From positions 13,827,985 through 13,891,984 of the forward strand of contig NC_133940.1 of assembly GCF_031877795.1 (NCBI RefSeq): 64,000 nt of DNA, given 5' to 3'. Origin of the DNA: Strix aluco (lineage: Eukaryota > Chordata > Aves > Strigiformes > Strigidae). Made by a program: the position numbers and the translations under genes. Shown here one piece after another: positions 56,401 through 64,000 of the stretch; the stretch's first letter is position 1, and each line of letters starts with the position of its first letter. The notes under the pieces were generated by a model. It was not told the origin of the DNA, searched no databases, and saw nothing but the letters and a program-made list of their open reading frames with translations.

Positions 56401-57592
56401 CTGTAGCCACCAGTGTGTCAGGGGCTTTCTAAAGCCACAGAAAAGAAGTAGTAATCCTTTCTAGGCCTGTACTAGGTATGCAATTTTAACTTGGGAGAAC
56501 TTTTTCTAAAACTGTGAAGGAACCTCTTTGCTTACTGATAAGCAAATAGTCATGGTATCAAAACAGAATCCCTGTATTAAAGGAGACTGTTGGGTTTGGG
56601 CAAGCACTGAGCCTTGTTACTTCAACTCAATGGGAATTTTTAAAAGGAAGATGTTGCAAACCTTGGTTTAGCCTCAGTGTGCTAGGTTGTTACCTCTTAA
56701 GTAACCCTTATTGCTACTCAAGAGCAATAAGGGCTACTGTATTTCTTACTGTGCATAAAATTTATGGCAAAACTTAGTTTCACCTAGCAGCTTTGTAACA
56801 AGCTTGTAGATATACTTGACAGTAAAGAGGAGGATTGTATTAAATGAGGGAAAAAATGGCAAAAGGTCAGATGCCTAGCTCATTAAAATCTATGGAACAT
56901 GGCAGGAGTGCATCATAACAAAACTCTTGCTCAAAGGCAAACAGAGTTACTGCTCTGCTAATGCTTCAGCCTGTTCAGCTAGGGTGGTTCTTCTGCATAG
57001 ATTAGTGTCATATGGTCAGAGATCACACAGAGAAAGAATATATTGGCTCTCCACCTGTGTTGCTCTTGAAAAAGCTGGCACTCCAAAGCAGAATGCTGCT
57101 AAGCAATCCTTGAACAGGGTTCAGTGGGAAGATGAGCAAGTTCTCCTCTAGACTAACTTAGGGCCCAAAATGATTTTGACCCCTCTGTTAGGTCAAATTG
57201 TCATCTAAATGGTGTTTCCTTTTTGGACACGAAAATAATGCTGTGTTCACAGTAATGGAAATTTGCATAAGAAGTCCATAGATACGGTAAAACATGGTGT
57301 GTGTGTTTTTGTTCTGTTTTTTTAAGGTAACTTCCAAAATGCAGAGCCACCACCCCTGTCCTACGGGCCAGTATATTACCCAGTCATGTCGGATCCCTTC
57401 AGCCAGCAGTCTGTTCCTGGGTTTGATTCTTTAGTACCTGCCTATCGCTATATTAGTACCTGGCATCCAGTAAATCCACCATATGGAAATTCTCCACAAA
57501 TTGCTAACGCTGTAAGTTCTGGACCACTGCACCAAGTCAGCTATATTGCCTCACCTAACCCTGCACCTCATGACATGCCACAAGGAATGTAA
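32318..57592 (+). CDS. ALG13: ALG13 long-form C-terminal part: OTU-Tudor-proline-rich protein (24 exons, 906 aa)
   Basis: Twenty-four exons (listed separately) join in phase to 2721 nt, 906 codons plus TAA. The order and sequence follow the C-terminal ~900 residues of human long ALG13. The N-terminal OTU domain covers about residues 20-170. OTU-type catalytic residues are all present: D36 and C39 in [12 protein letters not shown], and H142 in [10 protein letters not shown] linker, then a Tudor domain at about 298-350 ([20 protein letters not shown] and [10 protein letters not shown]), follows. The rest is a low-complexity Pro/Ser/Tyr-rich tail ending DMPQGM. OTU folds cleave ubiquitin chains and Tudor folds bind methylated ligands; activity of the ALG13 copy is not established here. 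The ATG at 32318 follows an in-frame stop at 32213. All introns are GT-AG and are otherwise empty of recognised genes. The human poly-proline run is missing. Confidence 0.93.
32837..32920 (+). CDS. ALG13: OTU-unit exon 2 (residues 48-75)
   Basis: The acceptor is ATTTTTTTCAG; the donor is TCT|GTAAGT, phase 0. It encodes [19 protein letters not shown] and then RQHQHKFES within the OTU fold. Confidence 0.95.
33831..33881 (+). CDS. ALG13: OTU-unit exon 3 (residues 76-92)
   Basis: It encodes [17 protein letters not shown], nearly identical to human. The acceptor is TTGTTGAAAG and the donor AAG|GTACGA, phase 0. Confidence 0.95.
33986..34018 (+). other. ALG13: Candidate in-frame microexon inside the OTU domain
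   Basis: These 33 nt lie between OTU exons 3 and 4, whose junction is phase 0. They are preceded by GGGGTTTTTTTTAG and followed by the good donor CACAG|GTAATA. They would add 11 residues, [11 protein letters not shown], after GDPK and before ESAGQ without changing the frame. I know of no counterpart in human ALG13, so this may be a lineage-specific cassette exon or chance. Confidence 0.4.
34612..34658 (+). CDS. ALG13: OTU-unit exon 4 (residues 93-108)
   Basis: It encodes [15 protein letters not shown] with Lys108 split over the junction. The acceptor is ATCTTGCACAG and the donor CAA|GTAAGT. Confidence 0.95.
35539..35611 (+). CDS. ALG13: OTU-unit exon 5 (residues 108-132)
   Basis: It encodes [20 protein letters not shown] and FKDK. 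The acceptor is CTTACTTAG and the donor AAG|GTGAGA, phase 0. Confidence 0.95.
37362..37443 (+). CDS. ALG13: OTU-unit exon 6 (residues 133-160)
   Basis: It encodes [19 protein letters not shown] and ENAAICQ. His142 is in the position of the OTU catalytic histidine. The acceptor is TATTTTCCCAG; the donor CAGG|GTAAAC splits Ala160. Confidence 0.95.
37804..37984 (+). CDS. ALG13: OTU-unit exon 7 (residues 160-220)
   Basis: It encodes [20 protein letters not shown] and the polar stretch [19 protein letters not shown]. The acceptor is TTTGTTCAG. The donor AGAG|GTAGTA splits Arg220. Confidence 0.94.
38874..38949 (+). CDS. ALG13: OTU-unit exon 8 (residues 220-245)
   Basis: It encodes [17 protein letters not shown] and KQGIGEEK, an acidic linker that diverges from human except for the W and the EE-K ending. 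The acceptor is AATTACTTAG, the donor AAAAG|GTTTGT. Confidence 0.92.
39673..39781 (+). CDS. ALG13: OTU-unit exon 9 (residues 246-282)
   Basis: It encodes [18 protein letters not shown] and [18 protein letters not shown], very highly conserved with human, just before the Tudor domain. The acceptor is CTTGTTTTTAG, the donor AAAG|GTATCT. Confidence 0.95.
40963..41027 (+). CDS. ALG13: OTU-unit exon 10 (residues 282-303)
   Basis: It encodes [20 protein letters not shown] and CQ; the Tudor domain begins at GDKCQ. The acceptor is TTATTTTTAG and the donor CAG|GTTAGT, phase 0. Confidence 0.95.
41925..42025 (+). CDS. ALG13: OTU-unit exon 11, Tudor core (residues 304-337)
   Basis: It encodes [17 protein letters not shown] and [12 protein letters not shown], the barrel strands of the Tudor fold. 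The acceptor is CTCTCTCCAG and the donor AAAA|GTAAGC. An internal GGAG|GTAAGT at 41943/41944 is a stronger donor match than the real one. Confidence 0.95.
42791..42918 (+). CDS. ALG13: OTU-unit exon 12 (residues 337-380)
   Basis: It encodes [20 protein letters not shown] and APSRKG through GGYFSGI. The acceptor is TCTTCGTGTAG. The chosen donor is ATAG|GTTTGT at 42919. A second donor, ACAG|GTGGAT at 42898, is in the same phase and would drop 7 residues. The longer form matches the length of the human protein here. Confidence 0.9.
43566..43803 (+). CDS. ALG13: OTU-unit exon 13 (residues 380-459)
   Basis: It encodes [35 protein letters not shown] and the basic, glycine-rich [11 protein letters not shown]. 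The acceptor is AACTGCAG, the donor CAAG|GTATGA. The acceptor joins either donor of the previous exon in frame. Confidence 0.94.
43968..44081 (+). CDS. ALG13: OTU-unit exon 14 (residues 459-497)
   Basis: It encodes [16 protein letters not shown] and [16 protein letters not shown], matching the human [13 protein letters not shown] and RCCQSYDNFSYRS. The acceptor is AAACTTAG and the donor CCTG|GTAAGT. Confidence 0.94.
44290..44446 (+). CDS. ALG13: OTU-unit exon 15 (residues 497-549)
   Basis: It encodes [20 protein letters not shown], then [19 protein letters not shown]. The arginine/serine start is followed by an acidic stretch, as in human. The acceptor is TTTTTAAAG; the donor CCA|GTAAGT is phase 0. 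Confidence 0.94.
46469..46601 (+). CDS. ALG13: OTU-unit exon 16 (residues 550-594)
   Basis: It encodes [20 protein letters not shown] and a glutamate run ([11 protein letters not shown]). The acceptor is TTGCTTTTTAG, the donor AATG|GTGAGT. The exon aligns with human by position and by HGGPS...VGRRG. Confidence 0.92.
47071..47106 (+). CDS. ALG13: OTU-unit exon 17 (residues 594-606)
   Basis: This 36-nt exon encodes [12 protein letters not shown]; human has GRYHEEYLYR. The acceptor is CTCCCTTGTAG and the donor CCAG|GTAAGT. Being a multiple of three with matching phases, it can be skipped without a frameshift. Confidence 0.93.
47245..47300 (+). CDS. ALG13: OTU-unit exon 18 (residues 606-624)
   Basis: It encodes [19 protein letters not shown]; human has PDYETSGVYSTTASTANL. 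The acceptor is GCCCTCCAG, the donor TTG|GTAAGC, phase 0. Confidence 0.93.
47913..47975 (+). CDS. ALG13: OTU-unit exon 19 (residues 625-645)
   Basis: It encodes [20 protein letters not shown] plus K; human has SMSPQDTVTSYNYPQK. The acceptor is TCCCTTCAG and the donor AAG|GTAGTA. The exon is 63 nt, phase 0 on both sides. Confidence 0.93.
48321..48492 (+). CDS. ALG13: OTU-unit exon 20 (residues 646-703)
   Basis: It encodes a Ser/Thr/Ala/Val-rich segment ([20 protein letters not shown], then [19 protein letters not shown]). The end matches human AIQPLFVSPPTHGRP. The acceptor is TCTTTTCCAG and the donor CCAG|GTAGAG. Confidence 0.93.
49733..49855 (+). CDS. ALG13: OTU-unit exon 21 (residues 703-744), proline-rich
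   Basis: It encodes [17 protein letters not shown] and [15 protein letters not shown]. The ending matches human [13 protein letters not shown], but the long human poly-proline run is replaced by ordinary sequence with a few PP pairs. The acceptor is the tandem TAGCAG, so the exon may start at 49733 or 49736 with loss of one residue. Confidence 0.92.
49856..55117 (+). other. ALG13: Largest intron of the OTU unit (5262 bp)
   Basis: This intron contains direct-repeat copy B (51682-52220). I see no other gene or classified repeat. The minus-strand open frame at 52158-52403, which runs out of copy B, has no recognisable family. Confidence 0.7.
51682..52220 (+). repeat. Long direct repeat, copy B (539 bp) in ALG13 intron
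   Basis: Copy B matches 26475-26989 in the same orientation and is nearly identical except for 24 extra nt (about 51706-51729) and the diverged last 30 bp. The two copies start 25.2 kb apart and bracket every ALG13 exon up to OTU exon 21. No terminal inverted repeats, target duplications or poly(A) tail are visible, so transposition is not indicated. Confidence 0.93.
55118..55158 (+). CDS. ALG13: OTU-unit exon 22 (residues 744-757)
   Basis: It encodes [14 protein letters not shown], almost identical to human [14 protein letters not shown]. The acceptor is TTAATTTCAG and the donor CAA|GTAAGT, phase 0. Confidence 0.95.
56004..56187 (+). CDS. ALG13: OTU-unit exon 23 (residues 758-819)
   Basis: It encodes [19 protein letters not shown], then [20 protein letters not shown]. 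Tyrosine- and proline-rich like the human tail (YYHSYWHSMVYVPQ). The acceptor is CTTTTCTCAAAG and the donor AATG|GTTAGT. Confidence 0.94.
57327..57592 (+). CDS. ALG13: OTU-unit exon 24, terminal (residues 819-906)
   Basis: It encodes [20 protein letters not shown] and [16 protein letters not shown], ending HDMPQGM before TAA. The human C-terminus is HYVPQGM. The acceptor is TTTTTTTAAG at 57326; an exon starting GTAAC after AAG resembles a donor but reads correctly only as an acceptor. Confidence 0.95.
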
Positions 57593-58300
57593 ACCTGGGA
57601 GCTATAAGCTCACTTCTTGCCCTTGGTTTCTCTCGTTTCTTGACTGTCAACTGTACGTTAATGTTTTGTAAATGTTATCTTGTCTTAGTGGGTGGGGACA
57701 GCTGATTAAACTACATTCAGATTTCATGTTTCTCTTTACATGTATGCTAGTGATAGTTGACTTGACAAGATGTTTTAGTCGATTACACAGGAAAGCATAG
57801 AAAAAGAATATACACAAACTATACTGCAGGGAACACGAAGCTTGAATCTGCCTACATAAAGTATGTGTAAAAAAAACCATGCTATCACTAAGGGAAGCTC
57901 GCATCATGTAATCCTGTGAGAGGTTGCACTGGAACACTCCAACACCTGGCTCTTGTTTAAGCACTGAAATAGGCTGCCATTACAACTCCAGGTAAAAACT
58001 GGGCACGGGGTTATTAGATGATGAAAATGTTTGAAATGGGTTGGCTTTCTCAGATTTCGCAAAACAGAACTTCTTTGCCACTAGTGGTCACATATTTGTA
58101 ATAGCTATGTTTCTTCTGTCTGATTTCATTCTGCGTAGGTTTCATGACTCCTGAAAGTTTAAGAATACTATTTTGGTCTGTTGTATATTGCTGTATGTTT
58201 GTAAGATTTGTGTTGTGAAAGCTGTTGCACAAATGGTGGTAGTCTTGGTGTTTAATTTGCACTGATAGCACAAAATAAAAGCATTGAACACAGGAAAACG
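57593..58300 (+). other. ALG13: 3' UTR of the OTU-Tudor unit
   Basis: About 0.7 kb of non-coding sequence from the stop to the first downstream canonical AATAAA. The boundary is inferred from that signal. Confidence 0.65.
58274..58279 (+). terminator. ALG13: Poly(A) signal for the OTU-Tudor unit
   Basis: AATAAA in CAAAATAAAAGCATT, 682 nt after the stop codon, followed within about 40 nt by a GT-rich stretch suitable for cleavage-factor binding. Confidence 0.65.
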
Positions 58301-61300
58301 AGTGGTCATTTATCACTGGCAGGTTACATTCCTGACAATTGGTCATCCAACAGCGCGGACCAAAGAAATGTAGTTGTCTTGTGTGATAAGGCTGCTTCAG
58401 CCTTCTCTGCAAAAGTAGCAAAAGCTTTCAGCATGAGAATGAAGCACAGTGGAAAGCTCTAGCTGTGTTTTTGTTGATGTTTAGGAAGAAAACACTGTGC
58501 ATGTGAACTGCAATTCTTTCAAATGGAGTGCGCAGGCTCTGTCCTTGATAGAAACCCACACTGTATGTGCAAAAACGTGCGAGTAGGGCCCTGCCTGCAG
58601 CCCTGGGGTCACCATGGTGGCATAGCCCTGTCCTGGGGCAAAAAACAAGGGCACAAGTGTGTGTTATGCTGGCTCAGGTGCTGGAGACCCTGAAAACCAG
58701 CAAAGACACTTAACAAATCATCTTGGTTTTCACATGACTTCACCATTTGGGTCTCTGAGCTGGATTCTGAAAGCCATGGCTGCCAGATATTGTAGGGAAT
58801 TTGAGTCCTCCAAATTCAAACGTAGCTGCTTTAGATAAGGAGATGAAGTCAGTAGCTTCAGACAGTGGCACAATTGCCATTTGCCAAAGTTGAAATTAAC
58901 TCTGTGGACCCATGCTACTGTTTAGTGATTCTTTTTTTTTTCTTTGTACGTACCTAAGTGGTGGTGAAATGGGATTGACTGCAGAACTGGGAGGGGGAGA
59001 AAGTATATTGCTTTCGGTATCCCTTATAAGTAACTATGGAAGCAAAAACATAGTAGGAAAAAGTGACTCCTTACAGTTTTATCTTAAATTCATGCAACAC
59101 TTTTGGTGTTGATCCTATTTCATTAAAAGTCTTGAGACTTTCTTCCACCCTACCCCCCGCCCCTTACCTTAAGAGAAGATAGTAATACAATCCTCTGTCA
59201 GGAGGGTTGCAAGCTTGGCTTTTGATTTGTATGTTTGACAGCCTTGCTTTTTTTTCTATACAAATGGTTATCATAACTAAGTGTTGGTGTGTTATCTTCT
59301 GGTATTTAGTTTGTCTCCTGAAGACAACTGGTTTTTTTTTTTAATTAGAAGTACTGACTGATAATTCTGGTACGGAGTCACACTTTTTGCATGTTTTTGC
59401 TTACCCTTCTAGTAGCTGGATTTGTCATTAGCCATGGCTATTGTGGCCATGCTGGCCACTTTGATATACATGAAAATTACATTAACTGGTAGAATAATAT
59501 ATGTAATATGTGGCCGGTTAATTTATTTATGGGTTTGATATACAGAGGTACCTCAATTACTTGATAAATGTATTTTTGCCAGGGCTGTTTAGGCTCAAAA
59601 TTAACTTTTTGAACTAGCAAGTAGGGGATATGGGGAACAGTTAGCAGAGTGTCCTGAAGCTGGTGGTTGAATGCTCTCTGGAGGTCAGGAATGCTGCCTT
59701 TTTGTTAACAGCAAAAGAGCTTAGAATGATACAAAAATTTAAGTGAATGCTGGAGTCTTTTATTTTTTAATTCTGCTCTCCAGAGTTGTGGTGCACTATG
59801 ATAGCTCTACATTACTTACTCAAAGAGCCGCAGGTCTACCTAAAACACAGTTAACCTGCTTCATACATCAGCCATTTCCTCATCTAGAGATGACTAGCTC
59901 TGGCTGCAGCATCCCTGTACTAATAATATTCCTAGTTTCGTGGTTAAGTGTTCCAGTAACGAATTGCTACAGATCAGTTTCCTTTTCAGATAATTCACAT
60001 TAAAATTACGCAGAATTCTGGGGGTTTGTTTGAGAGGGGTTTTTTTGTGGGGGGTGGCGGATGTGGTTTGCAAGTGCCAAAATGTGGGCTCAGGGTCTTT
60101 TTTTGTGGGGAACCAACCCAGTGTCAGCCTGATAATCGTCCAGACTTGTTTAGTTTGGCACACCGTTTGATTATTGCTCTGTTGTAATTTGGTATCAGAG
60201 CACTGCTCCGGGTTTTTCATGCCTAGCAGAATGACAGAACTGCCGTGAATGGGGGTAGCAGGATATAGCTTGCAGCCGTAAGTGTATTTTATCTTCAAAT
60301 AGCAGCACAAAAAAATCTGCAAGTATTGATTTCTATTGGGAACAATTATTTTCCTTCAGATTGATTTTTTTTTTTTTCTTTCTTTCTTTGTTGGGCTTCT
60401 TGAAGTATGTTTCATAATAATGAATTTTTAAAGCAAGGATTTGATCTTGAAATGTGTTTTTCATTTTTCTTTATTTTTTGTGGATGGGTTTTGAGCCTTT
60501 AAAAGGGAGAACAGAACAGAAGAGTTGTGTAGCCAAGTCTGTGCTAGTCCTGCTTGCTACCTCCTTTTCCACACTGTGTTTTTATATATGAAAGGCAGGG
60601 GCTCAAACTAAATTAACACCTGAAGGCTGTTCAGGAAGGATCCATGAGCTGGCAGCACCACAGAGTGCTCTCTTTAGATGTGAGCACTTCTGATTTTGTA
60701 GCCCTAATAAACAGCTTCAGAGCCAAGCCTCTTCTCTTCTGAAACTGCAGGATGAAAGAAGCGGTGGTCAGCCGTGGTTCTTGTGCTTTGGGGTGTGAGC
60801 TGCTTGTGTTTTTAAGTCTCTTTGGCTGCAAATCTTTCTGCCCTTAGAAGGGGCAGGCTTCAGTCTGATTGCATTTGCCCACAGGTCGCCAGACTCTAGG
60901 TTATACTTCTGTTCTCTGATTACTGCTCACTACGCAGTGAAGTGAAAGCACAGTATGTTGGCAGAGGTTCTTGGGTGTTGCACCAAACGATGGGCCAAGC
61001 CTGTGCCCTGTTGCAGTCAGGCCTTGAGGGCCACCCTTCCAGAGCACATCCTGCTCCCCTTCCTTTGTCCTGTGCCCTGCAGCCCTCCTCTGCAGCCGGA
61101 GTAACGCTACTCCCGCTTTAGTCTGTGTGTGTTATCGTCCATGGCGCTACTGCTGTTTGCCAGAGGCACGAGTCTCTGAAGTCTTTAGAATTGTAAAATC
61201 CATCTGTTATTGAAGATAATTATTATAAATACTGTAGAGAAAACCCACGCTGCTTCTGCCTGCCAGCAGCGTTAACCTGACGGGCTATCACTGGCTATCG

Positions 61301-63073
61301 CTCCTGTGCTCCATTTTCCTCTTGGTCATGTAAGAACACCAAACCCATTCCTACAGTGAGTTGTTTTTCTAGTTCAGTTGTGGTTTTTTTACTCTTGGCT
61401 TCCAGTTCTCTCTGCAGTGCTGCTGGACGTCTTTCTCTTTTAAAAAATTTCGCCATCAAAGACTGCATTATCTATGGAAGATATTCAGCATATAAATCCA
61501 GACCCAGACTTCCAAGTAACTGCTTTTTTCATAAGGGAGGAAGATAAAACCCTTGGACCAGGACTTTATAGCTTTGAAATAAGATCAGAGTTTAAATTTT
61601 GCAGGGCGGGCCTGTATCTAGAAGCTCCTCCGTGTGATCAAGTCACTGCTGCTTACCAGATTTCAGTGTCAGCCAAGTTGTGGCAAGTATGAAATAGTTT
61701 AGCCAGGCTGAGCCATGGGCTAAGAGCACATATGAGGCTGTTACTGAACTTGAGTCATCTCTGCAAGTGTGGTGATCTGCAGTGACGGGAACATGGGCCT
61801 GACTCCTGACAGGGTGGTTTTATGTGTTAGACTCAGTTTACAGCAGCGCTTTTATTCCAGATGCTAAATCTTGCCTTCCTTGGAACAGGTGAATGTTTTG
61901 CTGCTAGCTTCGAGGTGCTGGGGTTTACTCCAAGATAAGTGTTGTTCTCATAGCTATGATGACTGTTTGTTGTGTTAGAGAAAATGGTCTTTTAAGAGAA
62001 AGTGAAATATCCTCTAATGATAAAATTAATGGACCACTTAACTCCCTCTATCCTCTCCTTTATGTTTTTCCTGTTCCCTACCCTATTTGCACTTTCCAAT
62101 CAAATCTAAAACTCTGGCTTCTGACTCTTTTTAAACCAGTATTTTTCAAATATTTGTTGTGGTTGAAAGCAAAAAATGTTTGTTTTAATGTTTGTGGTGA
62201 TTATGTGAATACATGACTTGGATTACTTTTCAGGAAGCACAAGTAAGATGAGATAAAATACACCGCAAAACTTCTTCCCCCACCTCCCACCTCCCTCCCT
62301 GGTCAAATCTGGTATTTTCTGGTGTAGCACATCTACCTCTGCAGGGACGGCTGAGGGGAGGGAAGTAATTTTCAGGTGCAGTTTGGTTCCTGTTTCTGGA
62401 ATAGGAAGCACAACTGGGGATTCAGGGTGCCTTAACTTTGAACTTCCAGGCTTTCTGATGTGAGTGGGAAGGTGCACATCCAACTTCACAATGTCCTTCT
62501 CTATTAAAAAAAAGTAGCTTTCTGTCTTTATGTGGGAATTTAAAATCCTGTAGCTGCAGATCACTGTGGTCCTGGGCTTTGCTCAAGCTTTTGGCATGGA
62601 CTGGGTTTATTTCTCTGTGTGTCTCCCTTGTGCAGGAATCTTCTGTGTTTCAAGAAAAGGGGTATTGCCTTGTTTAACTTGAAGAAATTCTTCTTTTACT
62701 GGAGGCTTGACCAAGAGCTTCTGGTAGTTGGCAGAAACCTTCTGAAATGTATCTGCATGCCTCTAGTACTTTAATGAGATTTGCTTGGAGGGCAACTTTA
62801 TGTGAACGAATTATGTTAATATAGTTGTATGTTGTTGCTTAATGACTCTTTTACACTAGTAGCTGTATCACTGTGTATTCTAATGTGGCTGATGTAGTTG
62901 TGCTGGTTGAAGGGTATCTTTGGGGAGCAAATTAAAATACATTTCCTTAGACTTCTTTGTACAGGAGTAATTGCATTAATGCAGTGCATTTATTTACCAA
63001 CACTTCCAGTGGTTTGCTATTTTCTGTTGTAGACAGGATATAATGACTGTTCTTGGGTTGTTTTTTTTTTCAG
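58300..63073. other. Intergenic, no confident gene
   Basis: By synteny this should be the ALG13-TRPC5 interval, with TRPC5 converging from the right. No TRPC channel sequence is recognised. One plus-strand frame at 61474-61692 (72 codons, MEDIQHINPDPDFQVTAFF...) looks somewhat protein-like but has no family, no clear splice structure and no strong support. Confidence 0.45.
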
Positions 63074-63140
63074 AGCCAGGTGTTGTTCAGCTCTTGCCCA
63101 CGAACACTTGCTCAAATTTCGGTGGCCGACTTCTTTGTAG
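63074..63140 (+). other. Orphan exon-like segment with strong splice sites
   Basis: A long T-tract acceptor (GGTTGTTTTTTTTTTTCAG) precedes these 67 nt, and the donor GTAG|GTAAGC is close to ideal. Two forward frames are open throughout (one reads SQVLFSSCPRTLAQISVAD). No neighbouring exon or gene is recognised. It could be an exon of a non-coding RNA, of read-through ALG13 transcripts, or a decoy. Confidence 0.35.
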
Positions 63141-63435
63141 GTAAGCAGGACTGTGCCACATCTTTTTCATGTAAATACCAATATATGTCTCTCTAGAATT
63201 GCAGCCCTTAAGTCCTCCTCTGCCCGCTGACAACCCTTGAGAAGTCTGGGCTGAACGTGATTTTAAAAAACTATAAAATGTCAGATCTGTTGCTGTTCAT
63301 AAATGTTTATTATCAATAGGCAGCTGGAAATGTTACATCTGAAAAGGTAGAAACACCTTGAATTTCAATAGGCTTACGTTTTTGGGAAAAAAATTAAATT
63401 TTTTCAGTTTACAGTTAAGCTAAAAATACACATAA

Positions 63436-63455
63436 AATAAATAATTTTATTTATT
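63436..63455. terminator. Overlapping poly(A) signals on both strands
   Basis: AATAAA lies on + at 63436-63441, and two overlapping AATAAA on - occupy 63446-63451 and 63450-63455. The minus-strand signals could end a gene converging from the right; synteny makes TRPC5 the candidate, but no coding sequence is visible to confirm it. AT-rich context makes chance occurrence likely. Confidence 0.25.
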
Positions 63456-64000
63456 ATGTACATCATTTCATTTTTACATGTTATATGAGGTTATGACATG
63501 GAGTCTGCACTATGGACAGAAGAGATGCAAGTAGAAAAGTACATAAAATTAAGCATTTGTTTTTGCTTTTTGCTTTTCCCCTTTCCTCCCCCTCTTTCTC
63601 TAGGGGTGGCTATTACTATTCAACTGGCAAATGCTGAGGTCCCCACTCTGTCTTCACATACACAAAATTCTTGCAACATCTAAAAGCTCTTTTGCCTGGA
63701 AAAGGCCATCACGTTTTTGACCAAAACTAAAATAAAGAGGGAGGAAAAAAAAGCCTCACCTTTTTTATCCCATGAAGTAAAATGGCATTTTAAAATACGC
63801 TCAGGTGCGAAGCTGTTTCTGTGATAGCTTTTTTTAATGAAGATTTGGTATTAAAACTCGATTGCTAAAAAAACTGTTTGCAGAGTAAGCCCGGGTCTCT
63901 AGGGCTTGCCATATAGAAAATAGAGTACTTAAGCATCTGCTACTATCCTTTGCTTCTCAAAGATCCCTAGCCCTCTGGTTCCCAGACCCGCCTTATAAAC
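63456..64000. other. Non-coding end of window
   Basis: No gene or repeat supported. AT-rich with further AATAAA-like motifs (for example at about 63730). Confidence 0.4.

Overview
The window looks like a bird nuclear genome segment, and probably a neoavian one. The evidence is vertebrate-type split genes with GT-AG introns, two CpG-island promoters, CR1 LINE fragments in both orientations, and a 603-bp retroviral solo LTR of a type I associate with birds, flanked by a 5-bp target duplication. The gene order SERTM2 then ALG13, both on +, matches human Xq23, where DCX lies upstream and TRPC5 downstream. No DCX or TRPC5 coding sequence was recognised here.

Layout. 1-5.3 kb: mostly non-coding, with a small GC-rich patch near 1.5 kb that could be the SERTM2 promoter. 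5.3-6.4 kb: SERTM2 coding exon (92-aa single-pass membrane protein). 6.4-27.3 kb: gene-poor DNA with two CR1 pieces, the solo LTR, one copy of a 0.5-kb direct repeat, and a candidate minus-strand terminal exon of unknown identity. 27.3-30.5 kb: CpG island 1 and four exons that encode the complete short ALG13 protein (164 aa, UDP-GlcNAc transferase catalytic subunit), with its own stop and poly(A) signal. 31.8-32.6 kb: a second CpG island. 32.3-57.6 kb: 24 exons that join in phase to a 906-aa OTU-Tudor-proline-rich protein equivalent to the C-terminal part of mammalian long ALG13. 57.6-58.3 kb: its 3' UTR. 58.3-64 kb: no confident gene, but one orphan exon-like segment at 63.07-63.14 kb and clustered poly(A) signals on both strands near 63.44 kb.

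How the genes work together. The short ALG13 protein pairs with membrane-bound ALG14 on the cytosolic face of the ER and adds the second GlcNAc of the dolichol-linked N-glycan precursor. The OTU-Tudor part is fused to it in human long isoforms. In this window it has its own CpG island and start codon, and none of the splice phases I could check joins the two parts directly. The locus therefore reads as two nested transcription units. SERTM2 has no established functional link to ALG13.

The most notable observations are the two-unit ALG13 structure, a near-identical 0.5-kb direct repeat upstream of ALG13 and inside its largest intron (25.2 kb apart), an in-frame 33-nt microexon candidate inside the OTU domain, several phase-preserving alternative splice sites, and candidate unassigned exons at 2.4, 25.5 and 63.1 kb.
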